Source: Haloimpatiens sp042688525
Lineage (GTDB): Bacteria; Bacillota; Clostridia; Clostridiales; Clostridiaceae
Direction of reading: 5' to 3'
DNA: 64,000 nucleotides
Assembly: GCF_042688525.2 (NCBI RefSeq)
Contig: NZ_JBHWAB010000001.1
Span: 1,364,001-1,428,000, forward strand
The translations under genes and the position numbers were made by a program. The notes beneath the pieces are model-generated. The model was given only the letters and a program-made list of their open reading frames with translations. It was not told the origin of the DNA and ran no database searches. The first letter of the stretch is position 1, and each line of letters opens with the position of its first letter. Shown one piece after another: positions 7,933 through 18,033 of this stretch.

Positions 7933-7950
7933 GATAAGGAGGAAATTTAA

Positions 7951-9318
7951 GTGGCTACAATACATAAGTTTAAACAAGGTAATGAATATTATGTTTTAGA
8001 TGTTAATACAGGTTCTGTAAATATCGTAGATGAACTTGTATATGATTTATTAGATGATGAAGAACTAAGAAATAAGGACGAGCTTATAAAAGAATATGGT
8101 AGTAAATATTCTAAGAAAGATATAGATGAAGCATATGGGGAGATAAAACAATTAATAGATGAGGAAGTTTTATATACTAAAGATTTATATGAGGATATAG
8201 CTAAAAAAAGTGGAGATTCTCAATCTATAATTAAAGCCTTATGCTTAAATGTAACACATGCATGTAATTTAAGATGCAAGTATTGTTTTGCAGATGAAGG
8301 AAAATATCATGGTAATAGTCAGATAATGTCTGTTGAAGTTGGTAAAAAAGCTTTAGAATTTGTAGTAAAGCACTCAGGACCAAGAAAAAATATAGAGGTA
8401 GATTTATTTGGTGGTGAGCCATTACTTGCTTTTGATAATATAAAAGAAATTGTTAAATATGGAAGGAAATTAGAAAAAGAACATAATAAGACAATTAGAT
8501 TTACAATGACAACAAATTGCACATTGTTAAATGATGAAATGATGGATTATTTAAATGAAAACATGGTTAATATTGTATTGAGTATAGATGGTAGAAAATG
8601 TGTAAATGATAAAGTAAGAATAAAACCTGATGGAAGTGGAAGTTATGATGACATATTACCAAATATAAAGAAAATGGTTGAGAAAAGAGATAAATCTAAA
8701 CTTCATTATGTAAGAGGAACTTTTACAAGACAAAATACAGATTTTTTCAATGATGTTATGCATTTAGCAAATTTGGGATTTAAAGAGATTTCTGTTGAAC
8801 CAGTTGTTCTTCCTGATGAACATGCATTATCTCTTAGGAAAGAAGATTTACCTACAATATTTAATCAATATGATAAATTGTATGATGAAATGGTAAAAAG
8901 ATATAAGACAGATGATGAATTTAACTTTTATCATTTTAATATAAATTTAAATGGAGGTCCCTGTGTTTATAAAAGAATATCAGGTTGTGGCGCAGGACAT
9001 GAATATATAGCTGTAACTCCAACTGGAGATATTTATCCATGTCATCAGTTTGTTGGAAATAAAGATTTTAAAATGGGAACAATATATAGTGATAAAATTG
9101 ATGAAGATATGGCTAAAATGTTTCACAAAGCACATATATACAATAAACCTAAATGTAAAGAATGTTGGGCTAGATTCTATTGTAGTGGTGGATGTCAAGC
9201 AAACAATTATAATTTTAACAAAGATATACATGAACCTTATGAATTAGGATGTATAATGCAGAAAAAGAGGATAGAATGTGCTATTGCATTAAAAGCACAA
9301 ATGATGCTTCAGGATTAG
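7951..9318 (+). CDS. scfB: Radical-SAM SCIFF peptide maturase
   Basis: A 455-residue SPASM-type radical-SAM enzyme that forms thioether bonds in the SCIFF peptide. Residues 1-90 form a peptide-recognition (RRE-like) region. The radical-SAM cluster motif CNLRCKYCF lies near residue 106, followed by the glycine-rich SAM motif DLFGGEPLL. The C-terminal SPASM domain holds the auxiliary-cluster cysteines (GPCVYKRISGCGAG, YPCHQFVGN, CKECWARFYCSGGCQANN). The start is GTG 7951 after AAGGAGG. The linked precursor supports the call. Confidence 0.95.
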   Translation: MATIHKFKQGNEYYVLDVNTGSVNIVDELVYDLLDDEELRNKDELIKEYGSKYSKKDIDEAYGEIKQLIDEEVLYTKDLYEDIAKKSGDSQSIIKALCLNVTHACNLRCKYCFADEGKYHGNSQIMSVEVGKKALEFVVKHSGPRKNIEVDLFGGEPLLAFDNIKEIVKYGRKLEKEHNKTIRFTMTTNCTLLNDEMMDYLNENMVNIVLSIDGRKCVNDKVRIKPDGSGSYDDILPNIKKMVEKRDKSKLHYVRGTFTRQNTDFFNDVMHLANLGFKEISVEPVVLPDEHALSLRKEDLPTIFNQYDKLYDEMVKRYKTDDEFNFYHFNINLNGGPCVYKRISGCGAGHEYIAVTPTGDIYPCHQFVGNKDFKMGTIYSDKIDEDMAKMFHKAHIYNKPKCKECWARFYCSGGCQANNYNFNKDIHEPYELGCIMQKKRIECAIALKAQMMLQD

Positions 9319-9408
9319 TTGGATATTATTGACTAATGGAGTCTGTAGTAATATAATAAAATTTGACAATAAGGAAAAAATACCAATAAAGAGTAAAGGG
9401 GGATACCG

Positions 9409-10647
9409 ATGAATAGAAAAAAAAGCACTTTATTATTCATTTTAAGTGCTGTAATAATATTTTTATGTGCATACATAGGTGCTAACGGTGCTAAAATCGG
9501 AAGTTATCAAATTTCTTCTTTTTCGGAAGCAATAAATAGAGGATTGGATTTACAAGGTGGAGTTTCTGTAGTTGAAGAAATTCAAGGAGAAGTAGATACT
9601 AAAACTTTAGATAGAACTATTGAACTTATTTCTATGAGAGTTAATAAGATGGGAGTTAGTGAAACTGTTGTTTCTAAAGAGGGAAAAAATAGAATTAGAA
9701 TCGAAATTCCTGGTAAATTTGATTCTAAGGAAGTAATTGATAGTGTAGTAAAGACTGGTGAACTTAAATTTGTAGGTCCAGATAAAAAAACTGTTCTTAC
9801 TGGAAAAGATGTAAAAAAAGCTACGGCATATCTTGATAGTGATGATAATCAACCTAAAATAAGATTAGAATTAAACCAAAGTGGTGTTAAAAAGTTTGCA
9901 GATGCTACAAAAAAATTCTTAGGTCAAAAAATAACTATATATATGGATGAAGAAAAACTAACAGATCCAACAGTAGAAAGTGTAATTACTGGTGGAACTG
10001 CACAAATTTCAGGAAGTAGGACATTAGAAGAAGCAACAAGAAAGGCTAATATAATTAATTCTGGTGCACTGCCAGTTACATTAAAAACTGTTTCATCTAA
10101 AACTGTTGGTTCTACATTAGGAGCTACAGCACTTCCAAAAAGTATTAAAGCTGGAGCTATAGGTATAGCACTTGTACTATTATTTATGATGCTTTATTAT
10201 AAAATACCAGGAATTATTGCTGATATGGCATTAATACTATATATAGTATTAGTACTTGGTGTTTTTGTAGAAGTCGGTGCTACATTAACTTTATCAGGAA
10301 TAGCTGGTTTCTTATTGACAGTTGGTATGGCAGTAGATGCTAATGTACTTATATTTGAAAGAATAAAAGAAGAATTGAAAACAGGTAAATCTATTAAATC
10401 ATCAGTAGAGGCTGGGTTTCATAGAGCATTATCTTCAATATTAGATTCAAATATTACAACAATAATAGCTGGTTCTGTACTTTATTTTGTTGGCTCAGGT
10501 ACAGTTAAAGGATTTGCTCTTACCTTAATAATTGGTATTGTAATTAGTATACTTACAGCATTAACTGTTACAAGATTTTTATTAAGATTAGCAGTTGATA
10601 TGGGAATGCTTAAGAAGCCATCATACTTCGGAGTTAAAAGGGGGTAA
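9409..10647 (+). CDS. secD: Protein translocase subunit SecD
   Basis: A 412-residue RND-type subunit that uses the proton gradient to help complete SecYEG export. It has one N-terminal membrane helix, the conserved NRGLDLQGGVSVV motif, a large extracellular domain and a C-terminal membrane block with AGFLLTVGMAVDANVLIFERIKEEL. It is shorter than the E. coli protein, as in other clostridia. secF follows seven bases after the stop. Confidence 0.97.
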   Translation: MNRKKSTLLFILSAVIIFLCAYIGANGAKIGSYQISSFSEAINRGLDLQGGVSVVEEIQGEVDTKTLDRTIELISMRVNKMGVSETVVSKEGKNRIRIEIPGKFDSKEVIDSVVKTGELKFVGPDKKTVLTGKDVKKATAYLDSDDNQPKIRLELNQSGVKKFADATKKFLGQKITIYMDEEKLTDPTVESVITGGTAQISGSRTLEEATRKANIINSGALPVTLKTVSSKTVGSTLGATALPKSIKAGAIGIALVLLFMMLYYKIPGIIADMALILYIVLVLGVFVEVGATLTLSGIAGFLLTVGMAVDANVLIFERIKEELKTGKSIKSSVEAGFHRALSSILDSNITTIIAGSVLYFVGSGTVKGFALTLIIGIVISILTALTVTRFLLRLAVDMGMLKKPSYFGVKRG

Positions 10648-10654
10648 GGCAAAA

Positions 10655-11518
10655 ATGTTTAAGTTTGTAGAAAAGACCAAAATATGGTTTACTATATCAT
10701 TAATAGTTATTGCCATAGGAATCGTATCATTAGGCGTTAAGGGGCTTAATTTTGGTATAGATTTTAAAGGTGGTACTTTGATTCAAATTGATATGAAACA
10801 AGAATTTGATAAGAACGAAGTAACTAAAATGATCAAAAAGTATGCAGATGATATTCAAACAAACAAAGCTTATGCAGATAAGTCTGTACAATTAGAAGTA
10901 AGAAGTAATTCTATAACAAATGATAATGTAAGTAAATTATTTAAAGAAGTTAAAAGTAAATATAAAAAAGCAGAATTGAAAGCTCAAGATACTATAGGTG
11001 CATCTATAGGAAGTGAATTAAAACATAAAGCTTTTATAGCAGCAGTGATTGCCACTATAGCTATGCTTATTTATATAGGTGTAAGATTTGAGTTTAAATT
11101 TGGTCTAGCAGCAATAATAGCATTAGTTCATGATATATTAATAACATTAAGTGTATATACGTTATTACAAATACCTGTTAATAGTCCTTTTATAGCAGCT
11201 ATGCTTACAATTCTTGGTTATTCAATAAATGATACAATAGTAGTATTTGATAGAATAAGAGAAAATCAAAAGAAAATGAGAGGAAAAAATATTAACGAAA
11301 TTACTAATTCAAGTATATCACAAACGTTAACAAGATCAATAAATACAGTAATTACAACATTGTTTACTATAATTGCTGTTAATATACTTGTACCATCAGT
11401 AAGAGAATTTACAATACCTCTAATAATTGGGGTAATATCTGGTTGCTACTCTTCAATATTTATTGCGAGTCCAACGTGGGTTTTACTTAAAAAGAAAACT
11501 AAAAAGGCTACAGTATAG
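10655..11518 (+). CDS. secF: Protein translocase subunit SecF
   Basis: Partner of SecD; 287 residues from ATG 10655 (ribosome site AAAGGGGGTAAGG). It has an N-terminal membrane helix, the GLNFGIDFKGGTLIQ motif, and a five-helix C-terminal block with ILGYSINDTIVVFDRIRENQ. Not fused to SecD. A strong terminator follows. Confidence 0.97.
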   Translation: MFKFVEKTKIWFTISLIVIAIGIVSLGVKGLNFGIDFKGGTLIQIDMKQEFDKNEVTKMIKKYADDIQTNKAYADKSVQLEVRSNSITNDNVSKLFKEVKSKYKKAELKAQDTIGASIGSELKHKAFIAAVIATIAMLIYIGVRFEFKFGLAAIIALVHDILITLSVYTLLQIPVNSPFIAAMLTILGYSINDTIVVFDRIRENQKKMRGKNINEITNSSISQTLTRSINTVITTLFTIIAVNILVPSVREFTIPLIIGVISGCYSSIFIASPTWVLLKKKTKKATV

Positions 11519-11529
11519 AGTGAAATAAG

Positions 11530-11556
11530 TCCCAGATTGTCTATCTGGGATTTTTT
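11530..11556 (+). terminator. Terminator after secDF
   Basis: TCCCAGAT (11530-11537), loop TGTCT, ATCTGGGA (11543-11550), then six T. A perfect 8-bp stem. Confidence 0.9.
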
Positions 11557-11643
11557 ATTTACAATTTGTTTAAAAATGTATTTGTCAAATTGGCTAATAT
11601 AATTTATAATATATTTGTTTTCTATAAAGTTGGAGGAGCTAAT

Positions 11644-12561
11644 ATGAACATGGTAAATGACAAAAGAAAAGAATTAGAACTAAATAGTCCTTTTTTGTTT
11701 AGGGATATGAAAAATTCTCTAGATAGAATAGTAAAAGCAGTTAATAGAAGAGAAAAAATTGTTATCTATGGACATTATGATTTAGATTGCATTACAGGAG
11801 TATCTTTATTGATTTTGGTACTTAGATATTTAAATGCAGATGTAGAATATTATATTTCAAGTGATCCAGATAATAATTATGAAATAAGTTTAGATGCTGT
11901 GGAAAGTCATATTAAATTTTTAGGTGCAGGCTTAATAATAACTGTAGGATGTGGAATAAATAGTTCTTATGAGATAGAAATGTGTAAAAGAATGAATATA
12001 GATGTTATTGTAACAGATTTTCATAAGCCCAAAAAGGAAATTCCAGAAACATATGTTATTAACTGTTTACAATGTAAGTATAACAAGTTCAATGAATTAA
12101 CAGCAGTAGGGATAACGTTCAAATTAGCACAAGCTATAGCTGAATATTATAAAATAAAGTGTATAGATAAGTATATGGATTTAGTTATGCTTGGTATAGT
12201 CTCTAAAAATATTCCATTATCACAAGAGAATGAATTATTTGTAATGAGAGGTGTTAAACAATTAAAAGTTACAAATAATTATGGTATAAAAGCATTGATG
12301 AAAGTGCATAAAATATGTAATATTAATACGAGTTCAGTATTAAAGTTAGTAAATACAGTTATGCCCACTGTAAATCCTATTGGTAAGATGGATAATGCTA
12401 AAATTGTGGTAGAACTTTTTATTACCTCCAATAGTTATAGAGCGGAGCAAATTGCTAAATATTTAAAAAAGCAAGTTGAAAATGATACTAAATTAAATGC
12501 AAATCCAGTAAATCAAGTTATTAATTTAAGAAATTTTACTAAAAAGTTGAAACGATTTTAA
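11644..12561 (+). CDS. Degenerate RecJ-like DHH protein, probably catalytically inactive
   Basis: This 305-residue protein aligns by eye with the DHH domain of RecJ (FKLAQAI; late segment IGKMDNAKIVVELFITS). It lacks the DHHA1 and OB domains found in full RecJ of about 570-600 residues. Metal-binding positions are lost: motif I reads YGHYDLDC where RecJ has YGDYDxDG, ITVDCG has become ITVGCG, the DHH triplet reads DFH (residues 125-127), and the GTVADVVPL segment reads GIVSKNIPL. The frame is open with a strong ribosome site (TTGGAGGAGCTAAT before ATG 11644), so it is expressed rather than a fresh pseudogene. It sits between secF and apt, the usual recJ place. A structural or binding role is inferred. 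Confidence 0.75.
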   Translation: MNMVNDKRKELELNSPFLFRDMKNSLDRIVKAVNRREKIVIYGHYDLDCITGVSLLILVLRYLNADVEYYISSDPDNNYEISLDAVESHIKFLGAGLIITVGCGINSSYEIEMCKRMNIDVIVTDFHKPKKEIPETYVINCLQCKYNKFNELTAVGITFKLAQAIAEYYKIKCIDKYMDLVMLGIVSKNIPLSQENELFVMRGVKQLKVTNNYGIKALMKVHKICNINTSSVLKLVNTVMPTVNPIGKMDNAKIVVELFITSNSYRAEQIAKYLKKQVENDTKLNANPVNQVINLRNFTKKLKRF

Positions 12562-12645
12562 GTTTTAATATATAATTAATAGGTATGTAGATGATGCTTA
12601 TTAAATTAAAATATTCGTTTATTAATATGCTTAGGGGGAATATAA

Positions 12646-13164
12646 ATGAATTTAGAAGATAAAATAAGAGTGATTGAAGACTTTCCTAAAGAAGGAATAA
12701 GTTTTAAAGACATTACTACATTATTACAGGATAAAGAAGCTTTAAAGTATACAATTGATGAGTTTGTCAAATACTTAAAAGATAAAGAGATAGATGTTGT
12801 TGTTGGTCCAGAAGCAAGAGGTTTTTTATTTGGTGTACCAGTAGCATATGCACTTGAAGCAGGTTTTGTTCCAGTTAGAAAAAAAGGTAAGTTACCATAT
12901 GAAACTATAAGTGCAAAGTATGATTTGGAATATGGAAGTGATGAACTTGAAATACACAGCGATGCTATAAAACCTGGTCAAAGAGTAGCTGTAATAGATG
13001 ATTTACTTGCAACAGGAGGTACAATAGATTCAGTAACTAAATTAGTTGAACAAGCAGGTGGAAAAGTAGCTGCTGTAGGTTTTGTTATAGAGCTTACAGA
13101 CTTAAATGGAAGAGAGAAACTTTTAAATTATGATATTAAGTCATTAGTTAAATATAATATATAA
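12646..13164 (+). CDS. apt: Adenine phosphoribosyltransferase
   Basis: Salvages adenine to AMP with PRPP. The 172-residue protein has the family start (IRVIEDFPKEGISFKDITTLL), the substrate region GPEARGFLFG and the PRPP loop VAVIDDLLATGGT. The ribosome site TTAGGGGGAATATAA precedes ATG 12646. The recJ-apt-relA order is standard in Firmicutes. Confidence 0.97.
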   Translation: MNLEDKIRVIEDFPKEGISFKDITTLLQDKEALKYTIDEFVKYLKDKEIDVVVGPEARGFLFGVPVAYALEAGFVPVRKKGKLPYETISAKYDLEYGSDELEIHSDAIKPGQRVAVIDDLLATGGTIDSVTKLVEQAGGKVAAVGFVIELTDLNGREKLLNYDIKSLVKYNI

Positions 13165-13227
13165 CTTAAAGTATAATTTAAAATTGCAAAATTCTACATA
13201 TTATTATATAATATTAGTAAAATAACC

Positions 13228-13255
13228 GGCTGGTATCTAACCAGCCTTTGATTTT
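13228..13255 (+). terminator. Terminator between apt and relA
   Basis: GGCTGGT (13228-13234), loop ATCTA, ACCAGCC (13240-13246), then TTTGATTTT. The T run is interrupted. Confidence 0.7.
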
Positions 13256-13270
13256 AGGAGAGTAATCCAG

Positions 13271-15468
13271 ATGTTTGAAAAATTAATGAGAAAAATAGAT
13301 CAAAATTGTACTCATGTAGATAAAGAATTTATAACAAAAGTATATAAATTTGCATATGATGCACATATAAATCAAAAAGAGAGTCGGGTGAACCATATAT
13401 TGTTCATCCTGTTGAGGTCGCTTGTATTTTGGTAGAGATGGGATTAGATACGAGTACAATAGCGGCTGGATTACTTCATGATGTTATAGAAGATACTGAG
13501 TATGATTATGAATTTGTAGCAAAAGAGTTTAGTGAAGAGATAGCAAGTTTGGTAGAAGGAGTTACTAAACTTGGTAAAATTAAATATAAAACTAAAGAGG
13601 AACAACAAGCTGACAATGTTAGAAAAATGCTCTTAGCTATGGCAGAAGATATAAGAGTGATATTAATTAAATTAGCAGATAGACTTCATAATATGAGAAC
13701 TTTGAGGTACATGCCTATTGCAAAACAAAAACAAAAGGCAAAGGAAACGTTAGATATATATGCACCACTTGCACATAGACTTGGTATGTCAAAAATAAAA
13801 TGGGAACTTGAAGATTTAGCTTTTAGATATTTAAATCCAAATGAGTACTATTGTTTAGTAAGGAAAATTGCAGAAAAGAGAGCAGAAAGAGAACATTATA
13901 TAGATAGAATAACTCAAGAAGTCGGTGAGAAATTAAAAGAGTCAAATATTGAAGCGGAGATTGATGGAAGACCAAAACATTTTTATAGTATATACAGAAA
14001 AATGGTTAAAAAAAATAAAAATATAGAACAAATTTTTGATTTAACTGCTGTAAGAATTTTACTCAATAGTGAAAGAGATTGTTATGCTGTATTAGGAATT
14101 GTCCACACAATGTATAAACCAATGCCAGGTAGATTTAAGGATTATATAGCAATGCCTAAGCCTAATATGTATCAGTCACTTCATACAACGGTAATAGGAC
14201 CTCAAGGAAAACCATTTGAAATACAAATAAGAACATATGATATGCATAGAACAGCAGAATATGGTATAGCTGCACATTGGAAATATAAAGAAGGAAATAA
14301 TTCAGAGCATCCACAGGATTTGGATTCAAAACTTTCATGGCTTAGGGAAATGTTAGAATGGCAAAATGAAACTTCAGATGCTGAAGAATTTATGGAAAGA
14401 TTTAAAATTGATTTATTTTCTGATGAAGTCTTTGTATTTACACCAAAGGGTGCTGTAATTAATTTACCATACGAAGCTACACCTATAGATTTTGCCTATA
14501 AGATTCATACAGATATAGGTCATAGATGTATAGGAGCAAAAGTTGATGGAAAAATGGTTCCTTTAGAGTATCACTTGAGCACAGGAGAAATTGTAGAGAT
14601 ACTAACATCTCCAACACCTAAAGGACCAAGTATAGATTGGTTGAATATAACAAAAAGCAATCAAGCTAAAAGTAAAATTAGGGCTTGGTTCAAAAAAGCT
14701 AAACGTGAAGAAAATATTGTAAAAGGTAAAGAACTTTTAGAAAAAGAATCTAAAAAGCAAGGTTTTAATTTTAAAGAGTATACTAAGGATAAAGTACTTA
14801 CAAAATTATTAAATAAGTATCACATGAAAAATATAGAAGACTTATATGCTTCTGTAGGAGCAGGTGCAATTATTCCATCCGTAGTCATAGGTAGAGTAAC
14901 TGAATACTATGGAAAGTTTGAAAAAGAGCACAAAGATGAAAGTATTACTTTAACGGAGATAAAAGATAAAATTAACAAAGATAATAGAAACAATAGTGTA
15001 AACAATAAGAAACAGGATTATCATGGTGTTAAGGTAAAAGGAGTTAGTAATTTGCTTGTAAGATTTGCAAAATGCTGTAATCCTGTACCAGGTGATGAAA
15101 TAGTAGGATATGTTACAAAAGGTAGAGGAGTATCTATTCATAGAAAAGATTGTAAGAATATGATTGATTTAATTAAAAAAAATGATGAAAAGCTAATTGA
15201 AGTAAGTTGGGGAACATCAGAAGGAGCTTATTATATAGCAGAAATTCAAATAAAAGCTGATGATAGACATGGTTTATTGTCAGAGGTAATGGAACAGGTA
15301 ACTAGTAGTAAAATTAATTTATATGCTGTTAATGCAAAAACTTTAGGAAATGGAATTGCATTTATAAATGTTAAAGTAAAAATAAATTGCAGAGAACAGT
15401 TAGATACTTTAATGAAAGCTATAAGAAAATTTAAAGGTGTAATGGGAGTTTATAGAGTTAAAAACTAA
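13271..15468 (+). CDS. relA: (p)ppGpp synthetase/hydrolase, RelA/SpoT family; one-base frameshift near the N-terminus
   Basis: Bifunctional stringent-response enzyme. The start ATG 13271 (MFEKLMRKID) follows GGAGAG. The frame breaks at 13374-13378: a run of five A where six would give NQKRESGEPYIVHP and continue into the long frame; as given, the first frame stops at 13435. Corrected length is 732 residues, normal for the family. The HD hydrolase domain (GLLHDVIEDTEY, LADRLHNMRTL), the synthetase domain (KPNMYQSLHTTVIG; RTAEYGIAAHWKYK), the TGS domain (FVFTPKGAVINLP) and the ACT domain are intact. A sequencing indel is the simplest explanation; a translated remainder starting at 13429 would lack the first part of the HD domain. 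Confidence 0.9.
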
Positions 15469-15497
15469 AATCGGTTACTATAATAGGAGTGTTTTAT

Positions 15498-15947
15498 ATG
15501 AGAGCTGTAGTGCAAAGAGTAAAATCATCTTCAGTAGAAGTAGATGGTAAAATAGTTGGTAGTATAGGAAAGGGATTGAATATATTACTTGGTGTAGAAA
15601 AGGAAGATACTTTGAACGATTTAAAATATTTAAAAGATAAAATTTTAAATTTAAGAATATTTGAAGATGAGAATGGAAAAATGAATAAGTCACTTCTTGA
15701 TATAAATGGGGAACTTATTATAGTTTCCCAATTTACTTTGTGTGGAGATTGTAGAAAGGGAAGAAGACCTAATTTCATGAATGCACTTTCAGGTATTGAT
15801 GCACAAAAATTCTATTTAGAATTTATAGAGCAGTGTAAAAAAGAAGTGACTAGAGTTGAGTGTGGTGTATTTGGTGCAGATATGATGGTTAATATAGAAA
15901 ATGATGGCCCTGTTACTATATTAGTTGATAGTAACAAAAACTTTTAG
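15498..15947 (+). CDS. dtd: D-aminoacyl-tRNA deacylase
   Basis: Removes D-amino acids and glycine mischarged on tRNA. 149 residues from ATG 15498, chosen because AGGAGTG lies eight bases upstream and the family begins MRAVVQRV. The active-site motifs SQFTLCGDCRKGRRPNF and the C-terminal NDGPVTILVD (Gly-Pro motif) are present. It follows relA by 29 bases, the usual relA-dtd pairing. Confidence 0.97.
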   Translation: MRAVVQRVKSSSVEVDGKIVGSIGKGLNILLGVEKEDTLNDLKYLKDKILNLRIFEDENGKMNKSLLDINGELIIVSQFTLCGDCRKGRRPNFMNALSGIDAQKFYLEFIEQCKKEVTRVECGVFGADMMVNIENDGPVTILVDSNKNF

Positions 15948-15964
15948 AAAGGAAGTGAGTGTAG

Positions 15965-16570
15965 GTGGAAATAAAGAGGATACCTGCAGGGATTTATGCT
16001 GCCAATTGTTATATAGTTGTTGATGAAAAGACTAAAGAAGCAGTAGTTTTAGATCCAGGTGGAGATGTAGAGGATATTTATAGTTTTATACAATCAAAGA
16101 ATGCAAAAGTAAAATATATATTGTTAACTCATGGGCATAGAGACCATACTGATGGGGTAGATGAATTAAAGAGTTTAGTTAATGCACCAGTATGTATAAA
16201 TGAAAAAGATGAAAAACTTATGAAAAGTGGAGAATATATGTTTGGAAAATTAAAAGATGGAAAAGCAGATATTCTTTTGAAAGAAAATGACATTATAGAA
16301 TTTGGAGATAATTTAAAGATTAAGTGTATAGAAACACCAGGACATACTCCAGGTGGAATGAGTTTTGCCATTGGTAATGTAGTATTTACTGGAGATTCTC
16401 TTTTTTCATTGTCAATTGGTAGAACAGATTTTCCTGGAGGAGATTCTTATACCTTAATAAATAGTATAAAAACTAAACTATTTACTATGTCAGATGATAC
16501 TATAGTATACCCAGGGCATAGTATGGGAACAAGTATAGGTAGGGAAAAAGAAAATAATCCATTCTTTTAA
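15965..16570 (+). CDS. MBL-fold metallo-hydrolase (glyoxalase II-like)
   Basis: A 201-residue metallo-beta-lactamase-fold protein with the binuclear metal motif THGHRDHTDG, the further ligands in ETPGHTPGGM and FTGDSLFSLSIGRTDFPGG, and a C-terminal YPGHS. This matches the short YqgX/YcbL-type group of glyoxalase II-like hydrolases; the substrate is not known. The start is GTG 15965 behind AAAGGAAGTG. It sits between dtd and hemZ, as in many clostridia. Confidence 0.85.
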   Translation: MEIKRIPAGIYAANCYIVVDEKTKEAVVLDPGGDVEDIYSFIQSKNAKVKYILLTHGHRDHTDGVDELKSLVNAPVCINEKDEKLMKSGEYMFGKLKDGKADILLKENDIIEFGDNLKIKCIETPGHTPGGMSFAIGNVVFTGDSLFSLSIGRTDFPGGDSYTLINSIKTKLFTMSDDTIVYPGHSMGTSIGREKENNPFF

Positions 16571-16590
16571 TTTAAAAGGGGTTAATAAAT

Positions 16591-18033
16591 GTGAAGGTAA
16601 AATTAAATAATTTAGATTATAGATATGATGTATATCATCTTGTAAATATTTTTTATCCACTAAATAATATTGAATTTGTATGTGAAAATCACGATTTAGA
16701 AATAAATATTAGCAGAGAAAAGATTATTTGTACTTTAAATGAAGATACTAAAATATTTTGTGTAGATACTAATATGAAGTTTAAAAGTTTTATCAAAAAA
16801 GCATTATTTGAATTTTTTACATACAAGACAGGTAAACAAATGCCTTGGGGAACATTAATAGGTATTAGACCTTCAAAAAAAACATTAGAATTATTGCAAG
16901 AGGGTTATAATGATGATGAGATAATTGAGTACTTTAAATATAATACATGTACAAGAAGAGATAAGGTACAATTATGTGTTGATATTGCAAAAAATGAAAG
17001 TAAATTTGTAAATAAGGAAAAGAATAGTATTAGTGTATATATAGATATGCCATTTTGTCCTACAAGATGTTTATATTGTTCTTTTGCTTCTAATCCAATT
17101 GGTAGTTGTAAAAAAATAGTTGAGCCATATTTAAATGCATTATATAAAGAAATAGATAGAATGAGTAAGTTTATAAAAGAACACCATTTGAAAATAGAAT
17201 GTGTTTATTTTGGAGGGGGAACACCCACTTCCGTAAGCGATGAGCAATTTAGAAATGTTATGAAAAATATACATAAACATTTTGTATATAAAAATGATAT
17301 AAAAGAATTTACTGTTGAATGTGGTAGACCTGATAGTATAACATTAAATAAATTAAAAACTATGAAGGAATTTAATGTAAATAGAATTAGTATTAATCCA
17401 CAATCAATGAATGAGAAAACTCTAAAACTTATTGGAAGAAATCATACTCCACAAGATATCATTGATAAATTTAATATGGCAAGGAAAGTTGGATTTGATA
17501 GTATTAATATGGATATAATAGTTGGATTACCGGGAGAAAATAGCAGTGATATTATTAAAACATGTAGTGAGATAGAAAAATTAAACCCTGATAATTTAAC
17601 TGTTCATGGCTTATCTGTAAAAAGAGGATCTAGATTGCATGAAAATATTATAAATAAAAAGAAGTTTGAAATGCAAAGCCAAGAAGAATTAAATAAAATG
17701 TTTAATGAAACAGTTAAGTTGGCTCATAATTTAGGTATGAAACCATATTATATGTATAGACAAAAAAACATGGTAGGAAATATGGAGAACATAGGATATA
17801 CAAAAGAAAAAAAAGAATGTATATATAATATAGAAATGATAGAAGAAAGACAGACAATAATAGCAGTAGGAGCTGACGCAGTTTCAAAAGTAATATTTTT
17901 AGATGAGAATAGAATAGAAAGATTTCCTAATATCAAGGATGTAAGAGAGTATATAAATAGAATTGATGAGAAGATGGGAAAAAAAGAAAAGCTTTTAAAA
18001 ACACTTTATGAACTTGAAAAGGAGGAAATGTAA
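16591..18033 (+). CDS. hemZ: HemZ-type radical-SAM protein (coproporphyrinogen dehydrogenase-like)
   Basis: A 480-residue protein of the HemN/HemZ group. An N-terminal domain of about 150 residues specific to HemZ is followed by the radical-SAM motif CPTRCLYCSF, the SAM-binding GGGTPTS, and a C-terminal HemN-like part (RQKNMVGNMENIGY). Family members in anaerobes are annotated as oxygen-independent coproporphyrinogen oxidases, but many are of unproven function, and no other heme genes lie here. The start is GTG 16591. The stop overlaps the hisS start by one base. Confidence 0.85.
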   Translation: MKVKLNNLDYRYDVYHLVNIFYPLNNIEFVCENHDLEINISREKIICTLNEDTKIFCVDTNMKFKSFIKKALFEFFTYKTGKQMPWGTLIGIRPSKKTLELLQEGYNDDEIIEYFKYNTCTRRDKVQLCVDIAKNESKFVNKEKNSISVYIDMPFCPTRCLYCSFASNPIGSCKKIVEPYLNALYKEIDRMSKFIKEHHLKIECVYFGGGTPTSVSDEQFRNVMKNIHKHFVYKNDIKEFTVECGRPDSITLNKLKTMKEFNVNRISINPQSMNEKTLKLIGRNHTPQDIIDKFNMARKVGFDSINMDIIVGLPGENSSDIIKTCSEIEKLNPDNLTVHGLSVKRGSRLHENIINKKKFEMQSQEELNKMFNETVKLAHNLGMKPYYMYRQKNMVGNMENIGYTKEKKECIYNIEMIEERQTIIAVGADAVSKVIFLDENRIERFPNIKDVREYINRIDEKMGKKEKLLKTLYELEKEEM

